Made by a program: the position numbers and the translations under genes. A stretch of 61,289 nucleotides of DNA from Deltaproteobacteria bacterium (GTDB lineage Bacteria > Desulfobacterota > Desulfobacteria > Desulfobacterales > JAHEIW01): the NCBI GenBank assembly GCA_024639185.1, contig JAHEIW010000015.1:1-61289 (forward strand), in the 5' to 3' direction. Below, one piece after another: positions 26,582 through 34,897 of the stretch; within the stretch, counting starts at the first letter, position 1; each line of letters opens with the position of its first letter. Below the pieces are notes generated by a model. It was not told the origin of the DNA, did no database searches, and saw only the letters and a program-made list of their open reading frames with translations.

Positions 26582-29023
26582 ATGAGCGTCGAAAAATCAA
26601 ATCTCGAAGTTGCGGTTGCGTTGCCGGTACATCATACCTTTACCTACAGCGTTCCATCTTTTTTGAGCCCGTTTGTTGCTGCCGGCAAACGCGTTCTGGT
26701 GCCATTCGGACAGCGACGGGTAACCGGCTATATCATGGGCCCTGCTGCTGAAACCGAGCCGGCTGAAATCAAACATATTTTAGACGTTCTCGATCAAGAC
26801 TCTCTTTTTCCAGCGTCGATGATTCCTTTTTATCATTGGATTGGCGACTACTATAAACATCCCATAGGAGATGTCATCAAAAATGCGCTCCCCGGAGGCC
26901 TTACGCTATATGATTATGCTGCGGTCTCGATTACAGCCGAAGGGCAGACGGCTATAAGGCAAAAAAGCCTCACCTCGCTGCAACGATCGGTATTGGCGTT
27001 GCTTGAATCCGGGCCCTGCCGCCTAAAAAACCTCAACGAAAAACTCAATCAAAATGTGCCTGCAGCCCTTGTGCAGTCGCTTCAGCGCAGCGGATGGATT
27101 GCAAAGACGCGAGAACTCAAAAGGGCTTCGAGCCTGACCCGAACCGAACGCCATATTGCACTTGGCAGGCCGGATGCGCCCCGGGATCGGCTTTCAAAAG
27201 CCCGCTGCAAGATCATTGAAATCCTCGGCCGGCAGGGTGAAATGTCAATGTCTGATCTAAAATCGCGGGCCCCCGATGCAGCCCGCCTGGTTCGAGCCCT
27301 TGAAAAAGACGGCTATCTGACCGTTCGACAAAAACGCGTTTACCGCGATCCTTTTGGAGAGACCATTCGTGCGGATAGCGCCCTTGATTTAAATGCAGAG
27401 CAGCAACGCGTCGTGGCACAGGTTACCGGCAGATTGGGACAGGGCTTTGGGGTGTTTCTGCTGCAGGGCGTCACCGGCAGCGGCAAAACCGAGGTTTATA
27501 TGCAAATCGCAGCCGAGGTTCTCAGGCGGCAGCAATCCGTTTTGGTACTGGTTCCCGAGATTGCCCTGATTACACAGATGGAGCGGCGCTTTCGTGCCCG
27601 ATTCGGAGAACGAATCGCGGTGCTGCACAGCGGCCTTTCGGCCGGTGAACGTTTTGATCAATGGAGTCTGATTTTGCAGGGCAAAGCACAGATTGCCATC
27701 GGTGCGCGCTCGGCCATTTTTGCCCCGTTCGATACAGTCGGTCTTGTGATCGTGGATGAAGAGCACGACGCCTCCTATAAACAGGAAAATAATTTACGGT
27801 ATAATGCCCGGGATCTGGCGGTGGTCAGGGCAAAACAAAATGATTGTCTGGCGCTGCTGGGATCCGCGACACCCTCCATCCAGTCCTGCTATAATGCGCG
27901 GGTCGGAAAATTTATTGAAGTCAATCTGAAACAGCGTATCGAACGTCGCTCGTTGCCGGGCATAAAAATCGTGGATCTTCGTGAAAGCATGGGATACCGG
28001 GGAGTTCGGCGCTTTATTACCTCTGAATTGCAACGGGCGATAAAGCAGACACTGGATCGCAAACAGCAGGTACTGCTGTTTATCAATCGGCGTGGATTTG
28101 CCAATTTCGCGATCTGTCGATCATGCGGCCAGGCCCTGCGGTGCAAACACTGTGATATTTCGCTGACCTACCATCAGAAGGCCAATGCGCTTCGTTGCCA
28201 TTATTGCGGATATTCCCGGGCGGCAACCAGCAGTTGTGACAGTTGCGGATCTTCTGAAATAAAAAAAATAGGTCTGGGCACTGAAAAGATTGAATCCACG
28301 GTGCAAAAAATGTTTCCAGAGGCCCGTGTCGCGCGCATGGACCGGGACACCACCACCCGCAAAGGCAGTATTTTTAGATTACTCAAAGGCCTTAAGAATC
28401 AGTCAATCGATATTCTGGTGGGCACCCAGATGGTGGCCAAAGGTCACGATTTTCCAAATATCACCCTGGTGGGAATTATCTGTGCGGATTTATCCCTGAG
28501 TTTGCCCGATTTCAGGGCCGGCGCACGGACCTTTCAGCTGATTGCCCAGGTCGCCGGCCGGGCAGGCAGAGGCGCCTCGCCGGGACGGGTGGTTTTACAA
28601 ACATACAACCCGGATCATTTCAGCATCTCAGCGGCCAAAGATCAAAATTATGCGGCCTTTTACGAACAGGAGATACAGTTTCGCCGGGCCCTGAAATATC
28701 CACCGTTTTCAAGAATGATCCAGTTTAAGATATCCGGAATGGACCCGCAACTGACACGGGATCATGCCGAACGCCTCGGGCATTTATGCCTGGCCTTGAA
28801 AACGTCAAATGCGCCTGTTTATGATAGCGTTGAAGTTTTAGGGCCAATAGAATCATCATTGGCCAAAATCGCCCGCCGGTATCGCTGGCAGATCCTTTTG
28901 AAAAGCACACACGTCAAAGACTTGCATCAATTTATCGGCCGGCTGATGGCGGACCACCCGAAGGTGTTTAATAATCGCAGGGTTAGGGTTGTTGTAGATG
29001 TCGATCCCGTCTCCCTCCTCTAA
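26582..29023 (+). CDS. priA: Primosomal replication-restart helicase PriA
   Basis: An 813-residue 3'-to-5' DNA helicase. The N-terminal DNA-binding domain (about 1-110) includes VLVPFGQRRVTGYIMG. Helicase motifs are visible: LQGVTGSGKTEVYMQ (Walker A, near 300), VLVPEIALITQM, VDEEHDASYKQ (DEEH), and GTQMVAKGHDFPNITLVGI with QVAGRAGRG (motifs V/VI). The Zn module has eight cysteines in CRSCGQALRCKHC and CHYCGY...CDSCGS (about 513-560). It reloads the replisome at stalled forks. Its stop codon lies at the foot of a long inverted repeat. Confidence 0.96.
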   Translation: MSVEKSNLEVAVALPVHHTFTYSVPSFLSPFVAAGKRVLVPFGQRRVTGYIMGPAAETEPAEIKHILDVLDQDSLFPASMIPFYHWIGDYYKHPIGDVIKNALPGGLTLYDYAAVSITAEGQTAIRQKSLTSLQRSVLALLESGPCRLKNLNEKLNQNVPAALVQSLQRSGWIAKTRELKRASSLTRTERHIALGRPDAPRDRLSKARCKIIEILGRQGEMSMSDLKSRAPDAARLVRALEKDGYLTVRQKRVYRDPFGETIRADSALDLNAEQQRVVAQVTGRLGQGFGVFLLQGVTGSGKTEVYMQIAAEVLRRQQSVLVLVPEIALITQMERRFRARFGERIAVLHSGLSAGERFDQWSLILQGKAQIAIGARSAIFAPFDTVGLVIVDEEHDASYKQENNLRYNARDLAVVRAKQNDCLALLGSATPSIQSCYNARVGKFIEVNLKQRIERRSLPGIKIVDLRESMGYRGVRRFITSELQRAIKQTLDRKQQVLLFINRRGFANFAICRSCGQALRCKHCDISLTYHQKANALRCHYCGYSRAATSSCDSCGSSEIKKIGLGTEKIESTVQKMFPEARVARMDRDTTTRKGSIFRLLKGLKNQSIDILVGTQMVAKGHDFPNITLVGIICADLSLSLPDFRAGARTFQLIAQVAGRAGRGASPGRVVLQTYNPDHFSISAAKDQNYAAFYEQEIQFRRALKYPPFSRMIQFKISGMDPQLTRDHAERLGHLCLALKTSNAPVYDSVEVLGPIESSLAKIARRYRWQILLKSTHVKDLHQFIGRLMADHPKVFNNRRVRVVVDVDPVSLL

Positions 29024-29167
29024 ACCGATCAAATAGCATTCACCTTTTGCCCGAGGGCTGTGTTACAATTCGCTTCATAATGCTCACGTACTTGCGTGTA
29101 CGCTCCACTTATGAAGCGAATTGCGCCGAGCCCTCGAACAAAATTCAAACGCTATTTGACCGGTTTA
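29022..29167. repeat. Giant hairpin element starting at the priA stop codon
   Basis: Two arms of about 59 bp (29022-29080 and 29109-29167) are reverse complements with few mismatches: caattcgcttcataa pairs with ttatgaagcgaattg, cgagggct with agccctcg, and aaaccgatcaaatagc with gctatttgaccggttt. The loop is about 28 bp. The left arm begins one base inside the priA TAA. It could act as terminator or be a MITE-like insertion. Confidence 0.8.
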
Positions 29168-29239
29168 ACAATTTAAAAAAGAAGAATTGCCCTCGAACAA
29201 GATCCAAAGGTTTGAGCGGCAGTTTTACATATAAAGTTA

Positions 29240-29283
29240 ATTGCGCCGAGCCCTCGAGCAAAATTCAAACGCTATTTGACAGG
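29240..29283. repeat. Second copy of the hairpin right arm
   Basis: aattgcgccgagccctcg and caaattcaaacgctattt-type sequence from 29120-29161 recurs here in direct orientation with one visible difference. A poorer partial copy (ttgccctcgaacaagatcc) lies between them near 29186. There is no gene from 29024 to 29635. Confidence 0.8.
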
Positions 29284-29366
29284 TGATTTTATTTGGCGTA
29301 ATCAGATAACCCCTATGCATGTGAAGAAGAATAAGATGTCGGCTTTTTAGGGGGCAATCGAATCTT

Positions 29367-29513
29367 GAACCTATCTTAAAAATCGTAGATCACGTCCAAG
29401 GGGGCGGCACAAAACCGATTCGAAAACGGAGTATACAACGGTAGTATTCGAGTATTTCGAATCGGTTTTTAACAAAGCCCTTGGGCGTTAGATGCATTTT
29501 CTAAGATAGGTTC
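29367..29513. repeat. 147-bp MITE-like inverted repeat
   Basis: Ends are gaacctatctta and taagataggttc; the arms also match internally at aaaaccgattcgaaa / tttcgaatcggtttt and around ccaaggg / cccttgg. The centre carries cggagtatacaacggtagt. No reading frame. It lies about 120 bp upstream of the OmpA/DUF1573 gene. Confidence 0.8.
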
Positions 29514-29635
29514 TAATAGAAGCATAAAAATAAAGATATTCAGCTGCTTAATCGCCAGCTGCTTGACATCCATGAACAGGCAACATAAAATTTCTATAGT
29601 CCGTCAAATTTGATTTCATGGAAGGAGTATCCTTA

Positions 29636-30700
29636 ATGATACAAAGATCAGGTGTCATCTTCGTCTTCGCTATACTGATCGGCTGCTTTGTAACGCAGTC
29701 TTACGGCGCCAAAGTTGACAATGCACCGGTCGTGCTGGCGACCCTCATTTTCAAAACGGATTCCGCCACGATCAATCCCAAATCTGAAAATGATTTAAAA
29801 CAGATCCAAACGGCGCTGGAGGCCGATCCAGCCATGGGGCTGCGAATTGTCGGTTATGGCGGCTCTCAGAAAAATCGTCAGGCTGCCCAAAAACGGGTAC
29901 AGGCGGTTCAACAGTGGTTTCTAAAACAGGGTATTGCCAAAAGCCGCCTGAAAGCGAAAACCTTGATTGACAGAAAACCACCGGTGCAAAAAAAGAATGC
30001 CGAAGATGCGATGCATGCAGAACGCGTTGAGATTTTGCAGATTTCCTTAAAACAGCCGCTGGCGGTTCTGCCAGCCCCCGTCTACAAATTCGATTCGGTG
30101 GTTGAAGGCCAGGAGGTAAGCCATGCATTTATCGTTCAGAACAAAGGATCGGCCCCGCTGAAAATTCAACGCGTCAAAACCGACTGAGGGTGCACAGCGG
30201 CCTCTTACACGAGGCAGATCCCTCCCGGTGGCGAGGGCAACGTTACCCTGAAAGTCAATACCCTTAACAAAGGTGGCCATAGCATCAGCAAACATGCAAC
30301 CCTGTTTACAAACGATGAAAAAAATCCACGCTTGAAACTGACCATTAGCGGAAGCGTTGATAAATTTGTTACCATAAAGCCCAATCGGGTGAAACTGCGG
30401 GGGGTTGCCGGGGACGAGATCAAAAGTAAGGTGACCATCACCCCGAAAAAGAAATATCCCTTCAAAATCGTCAAGGTCAGCGCCAAAGACGGTAAAGACA
30501 TTCATTTCGAACTATCGGAAGAAAAAGGCAAGCAGGGACCGGTTTATGCCCTGTTGATTGAAAACAAACGATCAGACGTAGGGCGTTACTTTGATATGAT
30601 CACCGTGGAAACCGACAGCAAGATTCAGCCCAAACTGAGCATCCGGGTTTACGGTGATCTCCGGCAACGGGCAAAAGAAGAAAAAAAGCAAACTCAGTAA
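29636..30700 (+). CDS. OmpA-like / DUF1573-like exported protein, probable selenoprotein (TGA at codon 184)
   Basis: Read through a TGA at 30185-30187, this is 354 residues. A signal peptide (MIQRSGVIFVFAILIGCFVT) leads to an OmpA-like domain (about 33-145; FKTDSATINPKSENDLKQI, KQGIAKSRL). A DUF1573-like Ig-type domain follows: EGQEVSHAFIVQNKGSAPLK, then VKTD-TGA-GCTAASYTRQIPP. DUF1573 proteins carry a conserved SCGCT at this point, so the TGA replaces the first Cys of CGC. The frame stays open for 171 more codons with family character (ATLFTNDEKNP), so the best reading is selenocysteine. The ATG at 29636 follows AAGGAGTATCC and is preferred to the ATG at 29618. A nonsense mutation or sequencing error is the alternative. 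Confidence 0.75.
30185..30224 (+). promoter_or_regulatory. In-frame TGA with SECIS-like hairpin
   Basis: The hairpin starts at the TGA itself: GAGGG (30186-30190) pairs with CCCTC (30220-30224), and an upper GCCTC/GAGGC stem begins 12 nt after the TGA and closes a TTACAC loop. Position and size match bacterial SECIS elements. The apical loop lacks a G in its first two positions, which the usual bacterial consensus asks for, so support is partial. Confidence 0.5.
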
Positions 30701-30706
30701 ATCCAT

Positions 30707-31324
30707 ATGAAGAATATTTCTGTTGTTGCATTTGACTGTGACGGCGTTCTGTTTGATACCGAAGCGGCCAACCGGGCATATTACAATCATATTCTGGCGC
30801 ATTTCGGCAGGCCGGAGATGACTGCGGAGCAGTTTGCCTACGCCCATCAACATACATTAAATGAATCCATTATACATTTATTCGGAGACGCGCAAAGCGT
30901 GGAGGCGGTGCATGCTTACCGGCAGCAGATGGATTACGGTGAATTCCTTAAATATTTAAAAATCGAACCGCATTTGACACCGTTGCTCACAACAATAAGA
31001 CCCGCGATAAACACCGCGATTGCAACTAACCGGACCGATACGGTGGACCGGTTGCTGGCTGAATTCAAATTAACCGAATATTTTGATCTGGTGGTTACTT
31101 CTGTTGATATCTCACGACCAAAGCCGCATCCGGACATGCTGCTGAAAGTATTATCCCATTTTGGTATCGCATCCGATCAGGCCTTATATGTGGGCGACTC
31201 ACAGGTGGATGCCGAGGCTGCGGGGGCAGCCAGGGTGCCCTTCGTTGCTTACCGAAATACCGGTTTGCCGGCACCCTATCATATCGAAAGTTTAAAAGAA
31301 CTTGAATGCTTGCTGGAGGTGTAG
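30707..31324 (+). CDS. HAD-family phosphatase (phosphoglycolate phosphatase-like)
   Basis: A 205-residue HAD hydrolase. Motif I is VVAFDCDGVLFDTEAANR, motif II ATNRTDTVDRL, motif III RPKPHPDML, and motif IV YVGDSQVDAEAAGAA. The helical cap lies between residues 20 and 90, as in the Gph/beta-phosphoglucomutase subclass. The substrate is a small phosphorylated metabolite, probably phosphoglycolate or a sugar phosphate. The gene begins 6 bp after the OmpA/DUF1573 gene and ends 2 bp before the zinc-knuckle gene start, so the three form an operon. Confidence 0.88.
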   Translation: MKNISVVAFDCDGVLFDTEAANRAYYNHILAHFGRPEMTAEQFAYAHQHTLNESIIHLFGDAQSVEAVHAYRQQMDYGEFLKYLKIEPHLTPLLTTIRPAINTAIATNRTDTVDRLLAEFKLTEYFDLVVTSVDISRPKPHPDMLLKVLSHFGIASDQALYVGDSQVDAEAAGAARVPFVAYRNTGLPAPYHIESLKELECLLEV

Positions 31325-31326
31325 TT

Positions 31327-31677
31327 ATGTCGGAAGAGCCCATTGAATATAATGGCGAAGAGGAAAATGAATCGAATGATCATGATTGGAAAAATCGGGT
31401 CCTGTGCAGCGATGAAAGCTGCATTGGCGTTATCGGCCGCGATGGGCGCTGTAAGGAATGTGGCCTGCCACACGAAAAAGCACAAATCGATGATGAAGCG
31501 CATGCTACCGAAGCGGACGAAAACCAGGATACTGATGAGGCAGAAGTTGATGCCCCGCCGGCATCCGACAGCGATGATGATTGGGAAAATCGCACCCTGT
31601 GCAGCGATGAAAGCTGCATTGGCGTCATCGGCCCCGATGGACGCTGTAAAGAATGTGGCAAGCCTTATCAAGGCTAG
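31327..31677 (+). CDS. Tandem zinc-knuckle protein
   Basis: A 116-residue protein with two near-identical 30-residue modules (about 19-49 and 83-113), each CX4CX9CX2C with GVIG-x-DGRCKECG, joined by a highly acidic linker rich in Asp, Glu and Ala. The four cysteines per module suggest a zinc ribbon. The modules are also nearly identical at DNA level, indicating recent duplication. ATG 31327 follows GGAGGTGTAGTT; upstream TTG frames are ignored. No known function; the final gene of the OmpA/HAD operon. Confidence 0.8.
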   Translation: MSEEPIEYNGEEENESNDHDWKNRVLCSDESCIGVIGRDGRCKECGLPHEKAQIDDEAHATEADENQDTDEAEVDAPPASDSDDDWENRTLCSDESCIGVIGPDGRCKECGKPYQG

Positions 31678-31897
31678 TATGGGGCGGAACCTGCGCTTAA
31701 AGTGCTTTTTGCGATTGTAGCCCTATCTGCTAACACAGCCTTTCACCTTAGGCTCCGTATTTCCGGCAGCAACGCTAAAATTGACGAATGCCGGTTATCC
31801 TGTTAGAATTCTTTTATATTCCTCTTAAAATTTGGTAATCGTAAGGCTATGCTTTTGCCGTACCGGCAACTGATGCAAATCGACTACGGAGTCACCT

Positions 31898-33112
31898 GTG
31901 TATCTGATTGATCTTATTCCGACACCCATGTGGCGCGATATTGTCGACATCCTATTTCTGACAGTCATCGCTTATCATTTATATGTGTGGTTCCGTGAAA
32001 CCCGCGCACTGCGGGTTATTATTGGCCTGGTGGCATTAGGCGGCGTTTATTCGATTGCCAGGTTATGGGATTTATATCTGACAACCTGGGTTTTTCAAAT
32101 CCTGTGGCAAGTCCTGCTTATTTTGTTGCTGATTCTGTTTCAGACTGAAATTCGCCAGGTGCTTGAAAGAGTCAGTCCCTTGCGATACTTGCGCTCCCGC
32201 CGGCGCGCCTTCAAAAAGACTTTCGGTAAAGAATTGTGTCAGATGCTTTTTGAAATGGCCGCTGACCGAACCGGTGCTTTGATGGTGCTGGTCCGAAACG
32301 ACAATCCCTCCGAGTTTATTCATGCCGGCCAGGCCATTATGGCCCTGCCCGATCCGGCTTTGATCAAAAGCATTTTTAATCGCCACTCGCCAGCGCACGA
32401 CGGTGCCATTGTCATAAACCAGGACCGTATCACCCAAATGGGATGCATTTTGCCCTTATCTGAAAATGAAAATCTGCCGTCTCAATATGGCACCCGTCAT
32501 CGGGCGGCCATGGGCCTGTCTGAAGTTACAGATGCTGTCTGTCTGGTTGTTTCCGAAGAACGTTCGGAGGTCACTACGGTAATGGGCGGAAAAATTGTCA
32601 CCTGGCAGGATCCGGACGCATTAACGGCCCACCTGAATGAAGTGATTGGCGGACCCCAAATTAACGTGCCCGCCGCCAAGGATTTTTTCAAAGGCCTGTT
32701 TATCGAAAACTGGCGAACCAAACTCGGGGCGCTGGCCCTGATTACAATTGCATGGTTTGCCCTGGCAAGCCAGCAGGAATCAGAACTGACCGTCGCGGTA
32801 CCTGTGCAGCTTACCGGTGTTTCCGATCAGCTGGTCGTTGCGCAGGGGTCTACGGCCACGGTGGATTTGACGCTTTCGGGACGACGGAATAAAATTCGTA
32901 CCCTCAAAGATCAAGATGTGCAGGTGAGTGTCGACCTGAGCAATATTGATGCCGGTAAGCATTTTATCCGGCTTTCTGCCAAAAACATATTTTTGCCGTT
33001 CGGGGTTAAAATTGATCAGGTTGCCCCCCAAAAAATACTCGTCAATTTGCAGGCTCAATCAGAAAACCAGAATCAGACCCCGGCTCCCCCCGTCGAAAAA
33101 CACGCATTTTAG
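31898..33112 (+). CDS. cdaA: Diadenylate cyclase CdaA fused to a YbbR-like domain
   Basis: A 404-residue protein. Three N-terminal transmembrane segments (about 10-90) lead to a DisA_N/DAC domain (about 100-250) with catalytic HDGAIVI and GTRHRAAMG motifs, which makes c-di-AMP from two ATP. A fourth hydrophobic segment (about 270-290; LGALALITIAWFALA) precedes a YbbR-like domain (about 295-385; TVAVPVQLTGVSDQLVV, VDLSNIDAGKHFIRL). In Firmicutes the YbbR regulator CdaR is a separate membrane protein. The start is a GTG at 31898 with CGGAG 6 bp upstream. The product is a membrane enzyme with its YbbR part probably outside. Confidence 0.9.
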   Translation: MYLIDLIPTPMWRDIVDILFLTVIAYHLYVWFRETRALRVIIGLVALGGVYSIARLWDLYLTTWVFQILWQVLLILLLILFQTEIRQVLERVSPLRYLRSRRRAFKKTFGKELCQMLFEMAADRTGALMVLVRNDNPSEFIHAGQAIMALPDPALIKSIFNRHSPAHDGAIVINQDRITQMGCILPLSENENLPSQYGTRHRAAMGLSEVTDAVCLVVSEERSEVTTVMGGKIVTWQDPDALTAHLNEVIGGPQINVPAAKDFFKGLFIENWRTKLGALALITIAWFALASQQESELTVAVPVQLTGVSDQLVVAQGSTATVDLTLSGRRNKIRTLKDQDVQVSVDLSNIDAGKHFIRLSAKNIFLPFGVKIDQVAPQKILVNLQAQSENQNQTPAPPVEKHAF

Positions 33113-33114
33113 TG

Positions 33115-33190
33115 GGGACAGAAGACAGAAGTCAGAGGTCAGAGGACAGAGATCAGAAGCCAGAAGACAGAGGTCAGAGATCATATTATT
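33115..33190. repeat. AGGTCAGAG-type tandem repeats, left copy
   Basis: Repeated 7-bp units (gacagaag, tcagagg, gacagagg, tcagaag) start 3 bp after the cdaA stop. The inverted counterpart is at 34818-34893, on the other side of the low-GC hydrolase gene. From 33190 to 33382 no gene is seen. Confidence 0.8.
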
Positions 33191-33382
33191 GCTACATCTT
33201 TTAGTGTTATCTGTCGCTGGACTGAGATGATTTGACAACTCCCTCTCATGGATATCTGTTATTAATCCAGAGTTGTAATTTCATCTACATATCTGCACTT
33301 CGGGTGGATTTGTGATATTTTATGAAATCAAGAGTACTCAATGGCATGGTTTTCTGCATATTAAGCATCTGGAGAACAAGAA

Positions 33383-34624
33383 ATGAATAAAACTAAAAAG
33401 AGATTTGTTCTTTTCTACTTAGGATTATCATTTTGCTGGATATGCCTTTTAGGGTGTGCCATTACACCAGCTCCGATAACTGAAAAATCTGGGGACTCTG
33501 ATTTTGCCCAATTATTAGAGACAATTCGTCAAAAAGAGAAATTGCCAGCTATCGCTGCTTCCGTCATTATTGATGGAGATATTTATGCAAAAGCTGCTGT
33601 AGGAACCAGAAAATATGGAACCGACAATTGGGTGACAATCGAAGATAAATTTTTAATTGGATCATGTGGCAAAGCTTTCACAGCAACTTTAGCCGCAATA
33701 TTAATTAATGAGGGATTATTACAATGGGATACCAATGTTGGGGAGGTTTTTCCTGAAATTAAAATGCAACCTGAATGGGAAAGTATAACAATTCAGCACT
33801 TATTAACTAACAGATCGGGTTATGCGGATGACGCTAATTCAAAGTTGCTTCCGAACGACCAAATTCTGCCACTATGGCATGACAATAATCCCCCTATGGA
33901 TATGAGAAATAGCTATATGAAAATCGCTATTAATATTAAACCACGTCACCCTCCGAATGAAGTGGTTATATACGCAAATAGCGGCTTTTTAGTAGCCGGT
34001 GTAATGTTAGAGACAGTATCCAATGAATCCTTTGAGAACCTCATGCAAGAAAAGTTATTTAATCCATTGGCATTAAACACTGCCGGTTATGGATCACCAG
34101 CAACGTTAGATCCAATTTCGCAACCCTATGGGCATTTCTCTAATTCCCCAATTAAGAAAGATTTTCCAGATTATATTTCTCCCATGGGAAATGTCGCAAT
34201 TAGCATCGGTGACTGGTCCAAATTTGCCCTTTTTCACCTGAACGCTTATCAAGATATTAACCCAATATTGTTAGATTCAGTCACACTCCAAAAGTTGCAT
34301 ACGCCTCCGAACTCAGCAACGTGGGCAAATAGTGGCCTGGAATCATGGATCGCTAAAACCATTTATGGTTTAGATCTCAAAACATTTAGCTATGCATTCG
34401 GCTGGGCTACAAAAAAGGAATCTGAAAGGAATTATTTACTATTCCACGATGGCCAAGGATCATCTTTTTCTGCAAGGGTTGAAGCAGATCCGAAATCAAA
34501 ATCTGCTATTTTAATAGTTTCGAATGCAAGAGTTAACCTTGATCGTCTGAAAGAAGCAGCAAAAAGAATAAGAAAGTATTATACGACGAAAACAAATTTG
34601 CCAGATCATTTCATCATTCCGTAG
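33383..34624 (+). CDS. Beta-lactamase-family serine hydrolase lipoprotein
   Basis: A 413-residue class C-like serine hydrolase. The lipobox ends in ICLLGCAITP, so the protein is probably a lipoprotein. The catalytic motif S-x-x-K is GSCGKAFTA (near 94), the Y-x-N motif is YANSGF (near 197), and HDGQGSSF (near 356) replaces the KTG box, as in esterase/D-aminopeptidase relatives. So it may be an esterase, DD-peptidase or beta-lactamase-like protein; antibiotic hydrolysis should not be assumed. The gene is visibly AT-richer than its neighbours and is flanked by inverted repeat arrays, which suggests acquisition. Confidence 0.85.
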   Translation: MNKTKKRFVLFYLGLSFCWICLLGCAITPAPITEKSGDSDFAQLLETIRQKEKLPAIAASVIIDGDIYAKAAVGTRKYGTDNWVTIEDKFLIGSCGKAFTATLAAILINEGLLQWDTNVGEVFPEIKMQPEWESITIQHLLTNRSGYADDANSKLLPNDQILPLWHDNNPPMDMRNSYMKIAINIKPRHPPNEVVIYANSGFLVAGVMLETVSNESFENLMQEKLFNPLALNTAGYGSPATLDPISQPYGHFSNSPIKKDFPDYISPMGNVAISIGDWSKFALFHLNAYQDINPILLDSVTLQKLHTPPNSATWANSGLESWIAKTIYGLDLKTFSYAFGWATKKESERNYLLFHDGQGSSFSARVEADPKSKSAILIVSNARVNLDRLKEAAKRIRKYYTTKTNLPDHFIIP

Positions 34625-34817
34625 TAAAATTTTGCATGAATTGAAGATAAACAAATCTGTTGATAGCTTCAACAAAAAACACCTATCTGGCATCACTTAA
34701 AACTGCATATACTGTAAACATATTCAAGCGTTGGAAGGCTCTGGAAAAGTTGTGGTATCCTATTGTCAATTGAAGTTCTGACTCAGTTGCCAATTCTATC
34801 AACTCAAGTATAGGTCA

Positions 34818-34893
34818 GGGCATCTGATTTCTGTCTTCTGCCCTCTGACCTCTGACCTCTGTCTTCTGTCCTCTGTCTTCTGCCCTCTGACCT
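34818..34893. repeat. CTCTGACCT-type tandem repeats, right copy (inverted)
   Basis: Tandem ctgtcttctgccctctgacc-type units are the reverse complement of the 33115-33190 array. The array's right edge meets the stop codon of the minus-strand histidine kinase at 34898. Nothing else is seen between 34625 and 34897. Confidence 0.8.
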
Positions 34894-34897
34894 CTGT

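Noticed and set aside
29047-29286. 79-codon plus-strand frame after priA
   Set aside because: It lies wholly inside the hairpin element and its partial copies and repeats peptide sequence for that reason.
30332-30700. Separate 122-residue gene starting at a TTG
   Set aside because: No RBS precedes it, and the DUF1573-like homology begins upstream of it in the same frame as the gene before the TGA; it is the readthrough part of one protein.
33383-34624. Calling the AT-rich hydrolase an antibiotic-resistance beta-lactamase
   Set aside because: S-x-x-K and Y-x-N are present but the KTG box is HDG, and esterases and peptidases share this fold, so resistance cannot be claimed.
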